Of a stretch of DNA of 64,000 bases, positions 43,299-51,978 are shown in pieces. Numbering within the stretch: the first letter of the stretch is position 1; each line of letters starts with the position of its first letter. Source of the stretch: Neoalteromonas flava (GTDB taxonomy: Bacteria; Pseudomonadota; Gammaproteobacteria; Enterobacterales; Alteromonadaceae); NCBI RefSeq assembly GCF_002807685.1, contig NZ_PEAX01000004.1:124001-188000 (forward strand). Reading direction: 5' to 3'. The position numbers and the translations under genes are program-made. A model generated the notes under the pieces. It did not search any database. It was not told the origin of the DNA and was given only the letters and a program-made list of their open reading frames with translations.

Positions 43299-44882
43299 CT
43301 ACAACGCTGGTATTTGCACTTCCTCTATAGCGTTGTGTTGCATGCTCTGTGCACTCTGCATAGAAAGCATGATTTCTTGATAAATGCCGCTGGCGTGAAG
43401 AGGAGTAAACATGGGTAATTTATCAATATAGGCATAATCAAAGTAACCCAGACGCATGGCTCGGGATAAGTTCACAAGTGCAGCTTCCGTATCATTTCTC
43501 GCCATGGCAAATACCGCATTGGCAACAAATAAGTCAGGACTCTGGTTGTCATTAAGTGCTGGAAACGAACTTGTTATCGCTGCAGCTGCACCGTTTTGTG
43601 CCTGATCCCACGCGCTCCAAGCGACTACATGTAATGCATTTGGCTCTATTGCCTGCGCTGCGCTTAGGGCTTGCTCAGCTTTGTCCAACTCAGTTAAATG
43701 GCGGTAAAGTGTGTACGCTAACAAGTAACTCTGTACCGAACCCTCATGACGTTGATGAAACTGGCTGAGCAGCGCCATTGCGGCTTGATACTCATCGTTC
43801 ACTAGCAATAATCTGGCGTAAGCGAGGTTTACACCAGGGTCGTCTGGAGAAAGCTGCAGCGCCGCTTCAAACCAGTCTCTAGCCAAAGCGTAATTGCCGG
43901 TTAAATATAAAACCCGGGACACATTTAAAAATTGCGCACGGTGCTGGTCGCTTTGGCTTTGCAGACTAAGTTCTAACGCATTGCGGAGTTGTCCTTTGAC
44001 GATATGTAAGTGCGCAAGGCTTAATGCGATCTGTGCGCTTTCTGGCGCTTGTTGATGCGCGGTCTCATAGTATCCAATTGCGTTTGTAATATTGCCCGTG
44101 ACCTCAGCATAGTAACCACGTAGCCACAAATAGTTAGGATTGGTGGGAGCGTTTAACAGCAACCGTTCGATCATTTGATTGACGGGAGAGAGTAATTGTT
44201 TATCTGCATTAAATTTGAGTACCCCATCAAGACTGGCTTTGGCTAAACCAAATGCAATCGCTGGGTCATCGGGATCGGCACTGTATAAATCTTGATATAA
44301 GGAAATCGCAATAGAATTGGTATATTGCGTTGAGGCATTTGCATATTGCTGCGCGCGGGCCAACTTTACGCGAGTATATACACTGGCATCAAGGCCATGT
44401 TCTACAGGGCGGTTTACCGTGCTCACCGGCTGCGCCGGAGCTTGGGTTGTCGGTTGTAACCAATACACAATAATTCCAATCACTAAAAGCGCAGCAGCGG
44501 CAAAAATCCACGGTTTAACGCGCGCAATAGTGACTAAAAAAGTTACGTCGCCGGTAGTGTCTGCGTGAATGCTGGGTGTCCATCTGTAACCTTCACTGCG
44601 TACAGACTCGACAAAACTGGAACACTCCTCGGGTAGTGCGCGTCGCAGAAGCGAGACTCGCTGCGAAATGGTATCGTCACTGACGAATTTTTCTTTCCAT
44701 ACCAAACGCGCGAGATCTTCCGTTGATACTACTGCGTTTTGCGCGGCAAGCAGCGTTGCCAACATTTCAAAGGTTAGCCCTTTAACTGACAGCATTTTCC
44801 CTTGATAGAAAACTTGCCGTTTTTCCAAGTCTACAGTGAGGCCTCCCGTCTTCACGCGGGCTTGTGTATGGCTATTTGTCAT
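43299..44882 (-). CDS. CadC/ToxR-like transmembrane regulator with TPR periplasmic domain
   Basis: This 527-aa protein has an OmpR-type winged helix (about 5-105, with LTVDLEKRQVFYQGKMLSVKG and SDDTISQRVSLLRRALPEE), one membrane helix (about 128-145) and a long C-terminal TPR array (about 170-510, with YYAEVTGNITNAIGYYETA and ALQLSPDDPGVNLAYARLLL). This is the CadC-type design: a membrane-bound DNA-binding protein that senses through its periplasmic part. The target genes are unknown; the lipoprotein/TonB-C-like pair lies just upstream on the same strand. Confidence 0.88.
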   Translation of the reverse strand: MTNSHTQARVKTGGLTVDLEKRQVFYQGKMLSVKGLTFEMLATLLAAQNAVVSTEDLARLVWKEKFVSDDTISQRVSLLRRALPEECSSFVESVRSEGYRWTPSIHADTTGDVTFLVTIARVKPWIFAAAALLVIGIIVYWLQPTTQAPAQPVSTVNRPVEHGLDASVYTRVKLARAQQYANASTQYTNSIAISLYQDLYSADPDDPAIAFGLAKASLDGVLKFNADKQLLSPVNQMIERLLLNAPTNPNYLWLRGYYAEVTGNITNAIGYYETAHQQAPESAQIALSLAHLHIVKGQLRNALELSLQSQSDQHRAQFLNVSRVLYLTGNYALARDWFEAALQLSPDDPGVNLAYARLLLVNDEYQAAMALLSQFHQRHEGSVQSYLLAYTLYRHLTELDKAEQALSAAQAIEPNALHVVAWSAWDQAQNGAAAAITSSFPALNDNQSPDLFVANAVFAMARNDTEAALVNLSRAMRLGYFDYAYIDKLPMFTPLHASGIYQEIMLSMQSAQSMQHNAIEEVQIPAL

Positions 44883-44992
44883 AACAAATTTTATACGTCC
44901 TTAGCTTCAGACCTTTCGCAACCAGCTAGTCGATTTGACTGATCCATGACCACTGGCTCCATTCATTGGCGTTTTGGTGCCTAAACAATCAA

Positions 44993-45018
44993 AGGGCGCC
45001 CCGCAAGCGAGGTGCCCT
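44993..45018 (-). terminator. Terminator after the TonB-C-like gene (minus strand)
   Basis: AGGGCGCC (44993-45000) pairs with GGTGCCCT (45011-45018), including one G-T pair, and an inner CGC/GCG can extend the stem. On the minus strand the stem is followed by TTTG. It lies 18 bases past the stop of the minus-strand gene at 45036. Confidence 0.6.
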
Positions 45019-45035
45019 AGTCTTAAATAATGTGC

Positions 45036-45512
45036 TTAGCTGCGTTTGTTGGAGCATGGCAGCGTCGCCTGATACAAACATATCTGACGTACCTCTTCCT
45101 TGGTTGCTCCACCGATACAAAAATCTAATCGTAACAATACAGTTTCTTCGATACCGCCGTTTGATTTTGCCCGCCATTTCCAGGAGCTTACATATTCCTT
45201 GGCATGTCTACGCAAACCAAAGCTCGGCACCACAGTTTCTGTAGTAATGTCGTCGACTTCACCATTTTCATCAATTGTAATACTGAAAATGGCGCATCCT
45301 CTTGCTCCCGCGCGTTCAATTCCGCGCGGCATTGTCAGCACTTCTGGCTCTATCCGTTCCCAAGACAGAGCCTCGGCAGACTCTGGAACCAGTAGGGTTT
45401 CAATAACATCTGTCTGCAGTACGACTTTATCGCTTTGCGCGTAAGAAACCATGGATGTTAGGCAACTCACCGTACATGCTGCTACGAGTCCTTTACATAC
45501 CAAATTTTTCAT
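45036..45512 (-). CDS. Secreted TonB-C-like protein
   Basis: This 158-aa protein begins MKNLVCKGLVAACTVSCL with a signal peptide (ending SYAQS). The rest resembles the C-terminal TonB fold: RGCAIFSITIDENGEVDDITTETVV, a helix FGLRRHAKEYVSSWKW and a last strand ETVLLRLDFCIGG. Four cysteines in the mature part (GARGCAIF, RLDFCIGG, QICLYQ, LPCSNKR) may form disulfides. There is no inner-membrane anchor or proline-rich linker, so it is not a working TonB. The ATG at 45512 has AGGTTAAACGG upstream and fits the signal peptide better than the longer frame. It follows a lipoprotein gene by 20 bases. Confidence 0.72.
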   Translation of the reverse strand: MKNLVCKGLVAACTVSCLTSMVSYAQSDKVVLQTDVIETLLVPESAEALSWERIEPEVLTMPRGIERAGARGCAIFSITIDENGEVDDITTETVVPSFGLRRHAKEYVSSWKWRAKSNGGIEETVLLRLDFCIGGATKEEVRQICLYQATLPCSNKRS

Positions 45513-45532
45513 CCGTTTAACCTTTCTGTTTA

Positions 45533-45826
45533 TCAACCGTCGCCGCCTGTTTCACTGCCGCCTTGCAAGCGCAGAATACCTTCACGGGCTGCTTCTTCCA
45601 TTGCTGCGCGCTCTTCAGCCGTGCGGCAAACACGTGTCATCATATTAGAACCGATGCGCTTTTCCATTTTGCATACTACGCCATCATCATTGTTTGCGCT
45701 GCTCGCAGTGTACTTTTCTGAATAGCGCGTACCAGTGCTCTCACACCCCAACAGTGCAGCTGATGCCGCGAGGGTAATAAGTAATGGTAAGTGTAAAACG
45801 GTTTTTGTATTACGTGTAGTCATCAT
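45533..45826 (-). CDS. Small lipoprotein, unknown function
   Basis: This 97-aa protein begins MMTTRNTKTVLHLPLLITLAASAALLGCES with lipobox LLGC. The mature part has VVCKMEKRIGSNMMTRVCRTAEERAAMEEAA, where the two cysteines 14 residues apart and RVCRTAEER are a motif I recognise from small proteobacterial hypothetical proteins, but no function is known. AAGGAA lies upstream of ATG 45826. It is the first gene of a likely pair with the TonB-C-like gene. Confidence 0.75.
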   Translation of the reverse strand: MMTTRNTKTVLHLPLLITLAASAALLGCESTGTRYSEKYTASSANNDDGVVCKMEKRIGSNMMTRVCRTAEERAAMEEAAREGILRLQGGSETGGDG

Positions 45827-46042
45827 GTTGTTCCTTAGTGTCGTATACACATCTCCATAATGAGAAACAAAGCCGCAATCAGGCAATTAACAAATCATGA
45901 AATTGCATGAATTTAGCTGCTTTCAGAAAACTTAAGAATTGTAAGTTTATGATTTGTATTATGTTATTTTGGTTTTGGGCAAGTATTCAGTTAATGCGTT
46001 ACTCAGCGAAAACGTACTTACTGACACTCATTAGTTTGGACT

Positions 46043-47353
46043 TTAAGAAGGCTCGCTGCTCCTGGGAAGCATAATTTTCACTTTTAAGCCGCCGCCGTTG
46101 CGTCGTTGCAGAGATATGCTGCCTTGGTGTGCATCGGTGATTTCTCGGCAAAGTGCTAAACCTAATCCACTGCCGCTGGCTTTTGTAGAGTAAAACGGGA
46201 TCAGCGCTTGCTCTAGTACCGCATCAGACATGCCTACGCCCCGATCGGCCAGCTCAAAAATGCTGTAATCGGCACTAGTGGTAACGCTCAAGACAATCTC
46301 TTCAGGGGGACTGCCTGACTCATGTGCATTTTTAATTAAGTTGATCAGTAGTTGTTCCAACTGGATCGCGTCGGCTATCACATTAACTTTGTCAGCAAGC
46401 GTAAAGCGGAATGGCCATTGTTCAGCAAGTTGGCTTAAGAGTTCCTGTATATCGACGCTGACGAGTTTGGGTTGCGGTAGTTTGGCAAATTTACCGTAAC
46501 CTTGAACAAAGTCAGACAGATGAGAAATACGGTCTTCAATCGTAGAGAATACCCGTTCTAATCGCGGCTCAACGACATTTTTAGTTAGCAGCCGGCCACT
46601 GTGGATCATTGATGAAATCGGGCCAAGAGAATTATTCAGTTCGTGGCTAATGATCCGAATCACCTTTTTCCATACAGCGACTTCTTGGCGGCTGAGCTCT
46701 CGGGTCATTTGTTTCAGGATAAACAAGGTATGAGCCTGCCCATTCAAGTTGAACCGCCCGCTCGACAAATACCAGGTTTGACTTTCCTGCCCCTCCTGAC
46801 TGAGCGTAAATAGTCCTTCTCGCGCGGCTCTGAACTGAGCTTGCAGTTCTTCACTTGCGTGTGCGATCAGTTCATTCAACAATTGACCTTCGAGAGAATG
46901 ACGCGAGGCGAAAAACTGTCGCGCGGCAATATTGCTGAAAACAACCTGCCCCTGATCGTTGACTAAAAATAGAGCTTCAGGCGAGCTCTGCGTAATCTTG
47001 TCGAGTAATAGTTCACGTTGATAGATCCACTGCTTCTCTTGGCGCATCCGGTTTGCGGTATCGTTATACAAGGCGCAGAGTTGAGTGAATTCGTCATTGC
47101 CTTCGGCTGCGAGGCTTGTCGAATATTCCCCATCTTTGAGATTGAGCAATCCAGTCTCCAGTGCATCAATACCATCACGCAGACGCTGAGTCATTACAGT
47201 TGTAATGGAAAAAGCGAGAACAATGATCCCGAGCGCCATTATACTTGCGTGCCAAAGCGTTAACTCGCTAAACAGAAATAACGGTACGCTGGCAAGACTT
47301 CCACTCAGTACCGCAGTCAACTGCAGTCGCCGACGCAGTGGCAACAGCATCAA
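46043..47353 (-). CDS. Sensor histidine kinase (NtrB/NtrY-like) of the sigma-54 export operon
   Basis: This 436-aa protein has two N-terminal membrane helices (about 10-29 and 34-53), a HAMP-like segment, a PAS domain (about 115-215, with ALFLVNDQGQVVFSN), the phospho-acceptor His237 in ISHELNNSLGP, and an ATPase domain with NLIKNAHES (N box), DRGVGMSD (G1) and SGSGLGLALCREI (G2). Its start overlaps the regulator stop by 4 bases, so the two form a kinase-regulator pair. It sits last in the operon headed by the HlyD-type adaptor, and no periplasmic sensor domain is visible. The signal is unknown. Confidence 0.92.
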   Translation of the reverse strand: MMLLPLRRRLQLTAVLSGSLASVPLFLFSELTLWHASIMALGIIVLAFSITTVMTQRLRDGIDALETGLLNLKDGEYSTSLAAEGNDEFTQLCALYNDTANRMRQEKQWIYQRELLLDKITQSSPEALFLVNDQGQVVFSNIAARQFFASRHSLEGQLLNELIAHASEELQAQFRAAREGLFTLSQEGQESQTWYLSSGRFNLNGQAHTLFILKQMTRELSRQEVAVWKKVIRIISHELNNSLGPISSMIHSGRLLTKNVVEPRLERVFSTIEDRISHLSDFVQGYGKFAKLPQPKLVSVDIQELLSQLAEQWPFRFTLADKVNVIADAIQLEQLLINLIKNAHESGSPPEEIVLSVTTSADYSIFELADRGVGMSDAVLEQALIPFYSTKASGSGLGLALCREITDAHQGSISLQRRNGGGLKVKIMLPRSSEPS

Positions 47354-48681
47354 TATTCGATCCCATACTTAGCCAACCTGCGATACAAAGCCTGTCGACT
47401 TAAGCCAAATTCACGCGCAACGCGGGCAATGACGCCATGATGCTCGCGCAAGGCGGATTCTAACGCTTGCCTATCGGGTTCTCTGGTTGTTTCAGGTGCA
47501 GTTGTAAATGCCGGTGGTGCCAGTGAAAAGTCATTGGCTTCTATAACGCCCTGTGGTTTAAGTACTGCGACACGCTTACAGGCATTTTCCAGTTCGCGCA
47601 CATTGCCCGGCCAAGGATATTCGTTAAGTGCTTTTTCTGCACCCAAACTCAAGGTTCTGCCGGGCAGAAAGTAATGCGCCAAAGGAACAATATCATCCAC
47701 TCTGGAGGCTAGCGGTGCGAGTGGTATTTCAATTACATTTAGTCGGTAAAAAAGATCTTCTCTAAATTTTCCGGCGTGGATGTCTTGGGCTAAGTTCGCA
47801 TTTGTCGCGCTGATCAGGCGCACCTGTGTTTTTTGGGTTTTAACCGACCCTAAGCGTTCAAATTCACCGGTTTGGAGCACTCGCAATAACTTGGTTTGCC
47901 CCTCATAGGATAAATTGCCAATTTCATCGAGAAATAGCGTTCCGCCGTTCGCGGCCTCAAAGCGTCCGATGCGGGTTTTATTTGCACCTGTATAGGCACC
48001 GGCTTCGGCACCAAACAGCTCGGCTTCAATCAGATCAGCAGGTAATGCGCCGCAATTAACCTTAACAAAAGGTTTATTGCATAAAGACGACTGCGCATGG
48101 ATCAGTTCAGCAATTTTTTCTTTGCCGGCACCATTGGGACCGGTTATTAACACCGAAATGTCTGCGCGCGCGACTTGAATGGCCATATCAACAGTACGTT
48201 GCATAGCGTGACTTTGGTAAATCAGGCCAACCGATTGCGCTGCACTGCGGCTATCTTGTGTGGCTTCCTGTTGGCGCGCCAACTGTGCGGTTTGACGTTT
48301 TGCCTTGCCAACTTCAAGCAGGTTCGCCACTGTGGTAATGAGCTTATTATCATCCCAAGGCTTGGCAATGTAATCTGCTGCTCCGGCTTTAATCAAAGCG
48401 ACGGCCTGCTCTAAATCGGTCCAGGCGGTGATCAGTATAATGGGTAAATGCGGATTGATGCCGCGCAACCGTTGAAACAATTCACAGCCTTCCTCACCTG
48501 AGGTTGTGTCCTTGGTGAAGTTCATATCCTGAATGACTAAGCCAATACGCAATTGGTCCACCAGTTTAATCGCTTCTTCAGGAGAGGTCGTTGTGATCAC
48601 ATCATAATCGTGCAGCTCAAGCACCAGCGACAGCGCTTGTAGCACTGCCGGGGTGTCATCGACGATTAAAATCTTATCCAT
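47350..48681 (-). CDS. Sigma-54-dependent response regulator (NtrC family)
   Basis: This 443-aa protein has a receiver domain (phospho-acceptor Asp52 in VIQDMNF) and an AAA+ domain with Walker A TGPNGAGKEKIAELIH and the sigma-54 loop GAYTGA (a tyrosine variant of GAFTGA). Walker B is GGTLFLDEIG, and a Fis-type helix-turn-helix closes the protein (REFGLSRQALYRRLAKYG). It should drive transcription from -24/-12 promoters after phosphorylation by the adjacent kinase. A near-consensus sigma-54 promoter and two palindromes upstream of the operon make its own operon the most likely target. Confidence 0.95.
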   Translation of the reverse strand: MDKILIVDDTPAVLQALSLVLELHDYDVITTTSPEEAIKLVDQLRIGLVIQDMNFTKDTTSGEEGCELFQRLRGINPHLPIILITAWTDLEQAVALIKAGAADYIAKPWDDNKLITTVANLLEVGKAKRQTAQLARQQEATQDSRSAAQSVGLIYQSHAMQRTVDMAIQVARADISVLITGPNGAGKEKIAELIHAQSSLCNKPFVKVNCGALPADLIEAELFGAEAGAYTGANKTRIGRFEAANGGTLFLDEIGNLSYEGQTKLLRVLQTGEFERLGSVKTQKTQVRLISATNANLAQDIHAGKFREDLFYRLNVIEIPLAPLASRVDDIVPLAHYFLPGRTLSLGAEKALNEYPWPGNVRELENACKRVAVLKPQGVIEANDFSLAPPAFTTAPETTREPDRQALESALREHHGVIARVAREFGLSRQALYRRLAKYGIEY

Positions 48682-48699
48682 TCGTTTGTCACGATCCGT

Positions 48700-49917
48700 T
48701 TAAATTGAGCGAGTCGCAATACTCGGTGAAATGTTAGCAGCCCGATTCGCTGGTAGTAATACTGACAGTAAACTCATCGCTAACACGCCAACAGCAGTCA
48801 TAGCAATATATGAGTAGTCTAGTGCTGGTACTGAAAATTCCTGCATCATCAAATTTCCCAAATAAACAGCAGCAATACTACCTAAAACTAGACCTGCTGC
48901 ACACACAATGCCGTTTTCAACTAGGAAATAGCGCACGATCGCTGATTTTCGCGCCCCAAGAGCTCTACGAGTGCCGATTTGCTTTGTGCGCTTGCTAATA
49001 TTAAATACGGTCATACCGAAAATACCCAGTGCCGTGATCAACACGAGTACCACTATCAATACCACCAACATGCGTAGCATTAACACATCTGCTGCGTTGT
49101 ACTCTGCTTTAGCGTCATCCATGCTGGTTAAACTCATTATCACGCGCTCTTCGTATTCATCCAGCAATATTTGTTCGATTTGGCCCATCACTTGAGCACG
49201 ATCGTCTGCTCGGGTACGCACGACAAACTTTTGAAAAGGGCTTAACTCAATATTGGGGAAAATCGAGAAGTTGTCGACATCATCGTCTTTCAACCAAGGT
49301 CCTTTCATGTTTTCTACCACACCAATGATAGTCACAGGATCATTGCCGATATAAAGTTGCTTACCGAGTCCATCGCCTTCAGGGTATAGCTCATTTAAAT
49401 AATGGCGCGAGACGACAACGACTTTGGGCAGCACAGTAGGATCATCAGTCAACTGCACTTCACTCGGCATAAAGTTGCGTCCTTCGCTGATCTCGAGTCC
49501 CAAGGTCGCAAATATGGAGGCATCGCCGCCGGTGAAGGCGGTGCGCACACTGCGATAGTCATCGCTATCCCGTTGACTCATGGGTAATATCGAGAATCCA
49601 GAAGACGAACCACTTCCAGATAGCGGAATTTCGCGGATCAAAGAAGCGCTAACCACTCCCGGGATATTACGAATGGTCTCTTGAGTTTGTAGCAGCAATT
49701 GCACAATGCTCTCTGGCTGACCAAAAGTGTTGATAGCAAAGCCAAATATTTCGTCTTCAGGATAACCGGTGTCTTGTTGTAAATACTGTACGCGGTCTTT
49801 AATGATAAACGCAGCGTTACTGACAATAGCAACCGTGATCGCGATTTGTAGTAAGAGTAAAATCGCGCCCGCTTTAGAGCGGAATAATGCGCTGATAATC
49901 GGTTTGATTTCTAACAT
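48700..49917 (-). CDS. MacB/FtsX-type ABC transporter permease 2
   Basis: This 405-aa protein has the MacB-like layout: one N-terminal membrane helix (about 13-33), a large periplasmic region and three C-terminal helices (about 280-305, 330-350 and 365-385). The FtsX signature GIFGMTVFNISKRTKQIGTRRALGARKSAIV is present. It follows the first permease by 10 bases. Two non-identical permeases with one ATPase suggest a heterodimeric transporter. MacB-type systems act by mechanotransmission, moving substrate from the periplasm through a TolC-like channel; no TolC is encoded here. Confidence 0.9.
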   Translation of the reverse strand: MLEIKPIISALFRSKAGAILLLLQIAITVAIVSNAAFIIKDRVQYLQQDTGYPEDEIFGFAINTFGQPESIVQLLLQTQETIRNIPGVVSASLIREIPLSGSGSSSGFSILPMSQRDSDDYRSVRTAFTGGDASIFATLGLEISEGRNFMPSEVQLTDDPTVLPKVVVVSRHYLNELYPEGDGLGKQLYIGNDPVTIIGVVENMKGPWLKDDDVDNFSIFPNIELSPFQKFVVRTRADDRAQVMGQIEQILLDEYEERVIMSLTSMDDAKAEYNAADVLMLRMLVVLIVVLVLITALGIFGMTVFNISKRTKQIGTRRALGARKSAIVRYFLVENGIVCAAGLVLGSIAAVYLGNLMMQEFSVPALDYSYIAMTAVGVLAMSLLSVLLPANRAANISPSIATRSI

Positions 49918-49927
49918 GGGTCGCTCC

Positions 49928-51241
49928 TTATTGGGTTTTTAGGCAAATGGCTGGATTCGTTCTGCATACCAACCATGCAGGGTAGAGTCCGGCAACCACA
50001 CAGGCGGTAATGGCAATTATTGGGGCTGCAAATAACATGGTGAGATCCATGGTTGCCAGTGCACTGTAGTAGCTAAAAGTAGCCCTAACACCCCACAACC
50101 CAAGTTGTGCTAGTCCTATGCCAATGATCCCTCCGACCAGACCAAGCATGGACACTTCAACAATATGCTGTAGAAAGACCTGTCTCTTGTTCGCCCCTAA
50201 GGCCCGTCTTACACCAACTTCTGGTACACGCTTTAAAAACTTGCCCAGCAGTAGCCCAAGAATGTTTGCTAAACAAACCGCTAGGAACATAAAACTCAAG
50301 CCCACCAGGACTCGATTGTCTTCAGTGACAACCCGATTGTAATCCAACCAATCACGTAAATTACGTAAACCAAAGTGAACTTCACTACGCTCAAATCGAC
50401 CTTTAGTCGCTTCTTCGGCGAGATAGTTGTTTAAAAATTCACGATATTCGGCGACTTCCTGTGGTGAATCCAGTTGGACCCAAAATTGTAACCAGAACTG
50501 TTCGGAACGCAGTTTGTCTGCAAAGGTTTGGACTTCTTCAAACTTCCAGCCATTGGTGTTGCCCCAATTGTGTATTTGCAGTGGCTCAATTAACGTTATT
50601 GGGATCATCAAATTTTCAGGATCGTTAAATGCGCCATTGGTTAAGTCGTAGTACTTGATGTGAAAATCGAAGTTTTGGTATACGCCGACCACGCGAAAAG
50701 CTCGTTTGTTAAGATAGACCTGCTTGCCTACCGAGTTTTCACCGCCAAATAGGGTTTCATTCAACTCTTGGCTGATCACTGTGACTAACTCGGCCTTATC
50801 TTCTTGCTCCTGTGACCACGGTGCACCATATTGAAAATCCACATCGAACGCCGTAAAGAATGTATTGGCGGTAACTCGGACGCTTTCCATAAAGGGTTTG
50901 ATCCGGTCATCATTCAAATGAATACCATAACCTGAGCGTACTGATGGGACTTTTATCCCGGGAGAGTCAGCACGGTACAGATTCATCGTGTCTCGAAATG
51001 TTAGTTGATGCGGCAGATTATCTTCGGTCCACCAGCTATTGCTCTCATCAATAGTGTTGAGCTGGGGATGAAATAACTTGTCGCTTTTGTGTGGCAGCGG
51101 GTCCATCGACATCATGTAATACACCGATAAACTGGTCATGGTTACGCCAATACCGACAGCGATAGCGAAGACCATTAGCAAACTCACCATTGGCGTGCGC
51201 TTGAAGCTACGCCAACTTAAATCAATATAGTGCAGTAACAT
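49928..51241 (-). CDS. MacB/FtsX-type ABC transporter permease 1
   Basis: This 437-aa protein begins MLLHYIDLSWRSFKRTPMVS, with an N-terminal membrane helix (about 20-42), a long periplasmic domain (about 43-310) and three C-terminal helices. The FtsX block LGLLLGKFLKRVPEVGVRRALGA matches the family. The ATG at 51241 has GGAGGCG upstream; the longer frame (to 51322) lies inside the ATPase gene and is unlikely. It starts 4 bases after the ATPase stop, consistent with coupled translation. Confidence 0.9.
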   Translation of the reverse strand: MLLHYIDLSWRSFKRTPMVSLLMVFAIAVGIGVTMTSLSVYYMMSMDPLPHKSDKLFHPQLNTIDESNSWWTEDNLPHQLTFRDTMNLYRADSPGIKVPSVRSGYGIHLNDDRIKPFMESVRVTANTFFTAFDVDFQYGAPWSQEQEDKAELVTVISQELNETLFGGENSVGKQVYLNKRAFRVVGVYQNFDFHIKYYDLTNGAFNDPENLMIPITLIEPLQIHNWGNTNGWKFEEVQTFADKLRSEQFWLQFWVQLDSPQEVAEYREFLNNYLAEEATKGRFERSEVHFGLRNLRDWLDYNRVVTEDNRVLVGLSFMFLAVCLANILGLLLGKFLKRVPEVGVRRALGANKRQVFLQHIVEVSMLGLVGGIIGIGLAQLGLWGVRATFSYYSALATMDLTMLFAAPIIAITACVVAGLYPAWLVCRTNPAICLKTQ

Positions 51242-51245
51242 CGCT

Positions 51246-51962
51246 TTACGCCTCCGCCGCAATAGGTTGGGTGTCAGCCATTTGTTTTTGATAAAGAGTA
51301 AAATCAGCGATTTGGCCGTCAACGACCTGAATGTTACGCGGTGCGCGACGGGCCAGCTCCGGATCGTGCGTCACCATGATAATGGTTGCGCCGTTACGGT
51401 TGATCGTTTCCAACAATTCCATCACTTGGCGCGCCATCAAGCTGTCTAAGTTACCGGTGGGTTCGTCGGCTAACAAAAAGCGTGGTTCACCGGCCAGTGC
51501 ACGAGCAATCGCAACGCGCTGTTGCTGCCCTCCGGAGAGCTGTTGCGGCAAGTGCTTCACGCGACTAGCTAAGCCCACTTGCTCTAAACAGTCCATTACG
51601 CGGCGTTTACGCTCAGCGGATTTAATCCCGCGATAGCGTAATGGTACTTCTACGTTCTCAAACAAGTTAAGGTCGGGGATCAAGTTAAAGCCCTGAAAAA
51701 TAAACCCAATCTTTTGGTTGCGTAAATCAGCGCGTTGATTATCTGATAACTTGCCAATATCAACACCATCCAATAGATACTGCCCAGAAGTAAAAGACTC
51801 GAGCATGCCAGCGATATTCAGGAAGGTGGTTTTCCCTGAACCCGAGGGTCCAGTCACGGCGATAAACTCACCTTCTTCAACGCGTAAATCGAAATCGCGC
51901 AATGCGTGCGTTTGGACCTTTTCGGTTTGATAGACTTTGCTGATGTTCTTCATTGTTAGCAT
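51246..51962 (-). CDS. ABC transporter ATPase (MacB/LolD type)
   Basis: This 238-aa ATPase begins MLTMKNISKVYQTEKVQTHALRDFDL. It has Walker A TGPSGSGKTTFLNIAGML, the signature LSGGQQQRVAIARALA, Walker B LLADEPTGNLDS and the switch histidine in MVTHDPELA. The pattern is that of the LolD/MacB group that powers FtsX-type permeases. The ATG at 51962 has AAGGAA upstream; the longer frame extends into the adaptor gene. It follows the adaptor by 16 bases. Confidence 0.95.
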   Translation of the reverse strand: MLTMKNISKVYQTEKVQTHALRDFDLRVEEGEFIAVTGPSGSGKTTFLNIAGMLESFTSGQYLLDGVDIGKLSDNQRADLRNQKIGFIFQGFNLIPDLNLFENVEVPLRYRGIKSAERKRRVMDCLEQVGLASRVKHLPQQLSGGQQQRVAIARALAGEPRFLLADEPTGNLDSLMARQVMELLETINRNGATIIMVTHDPELARRAPRNIQVVDGQIADFTLYQKQMADTQPIAAEA

Positions 51963-51978
51963 TGGTATATTCCTTATT

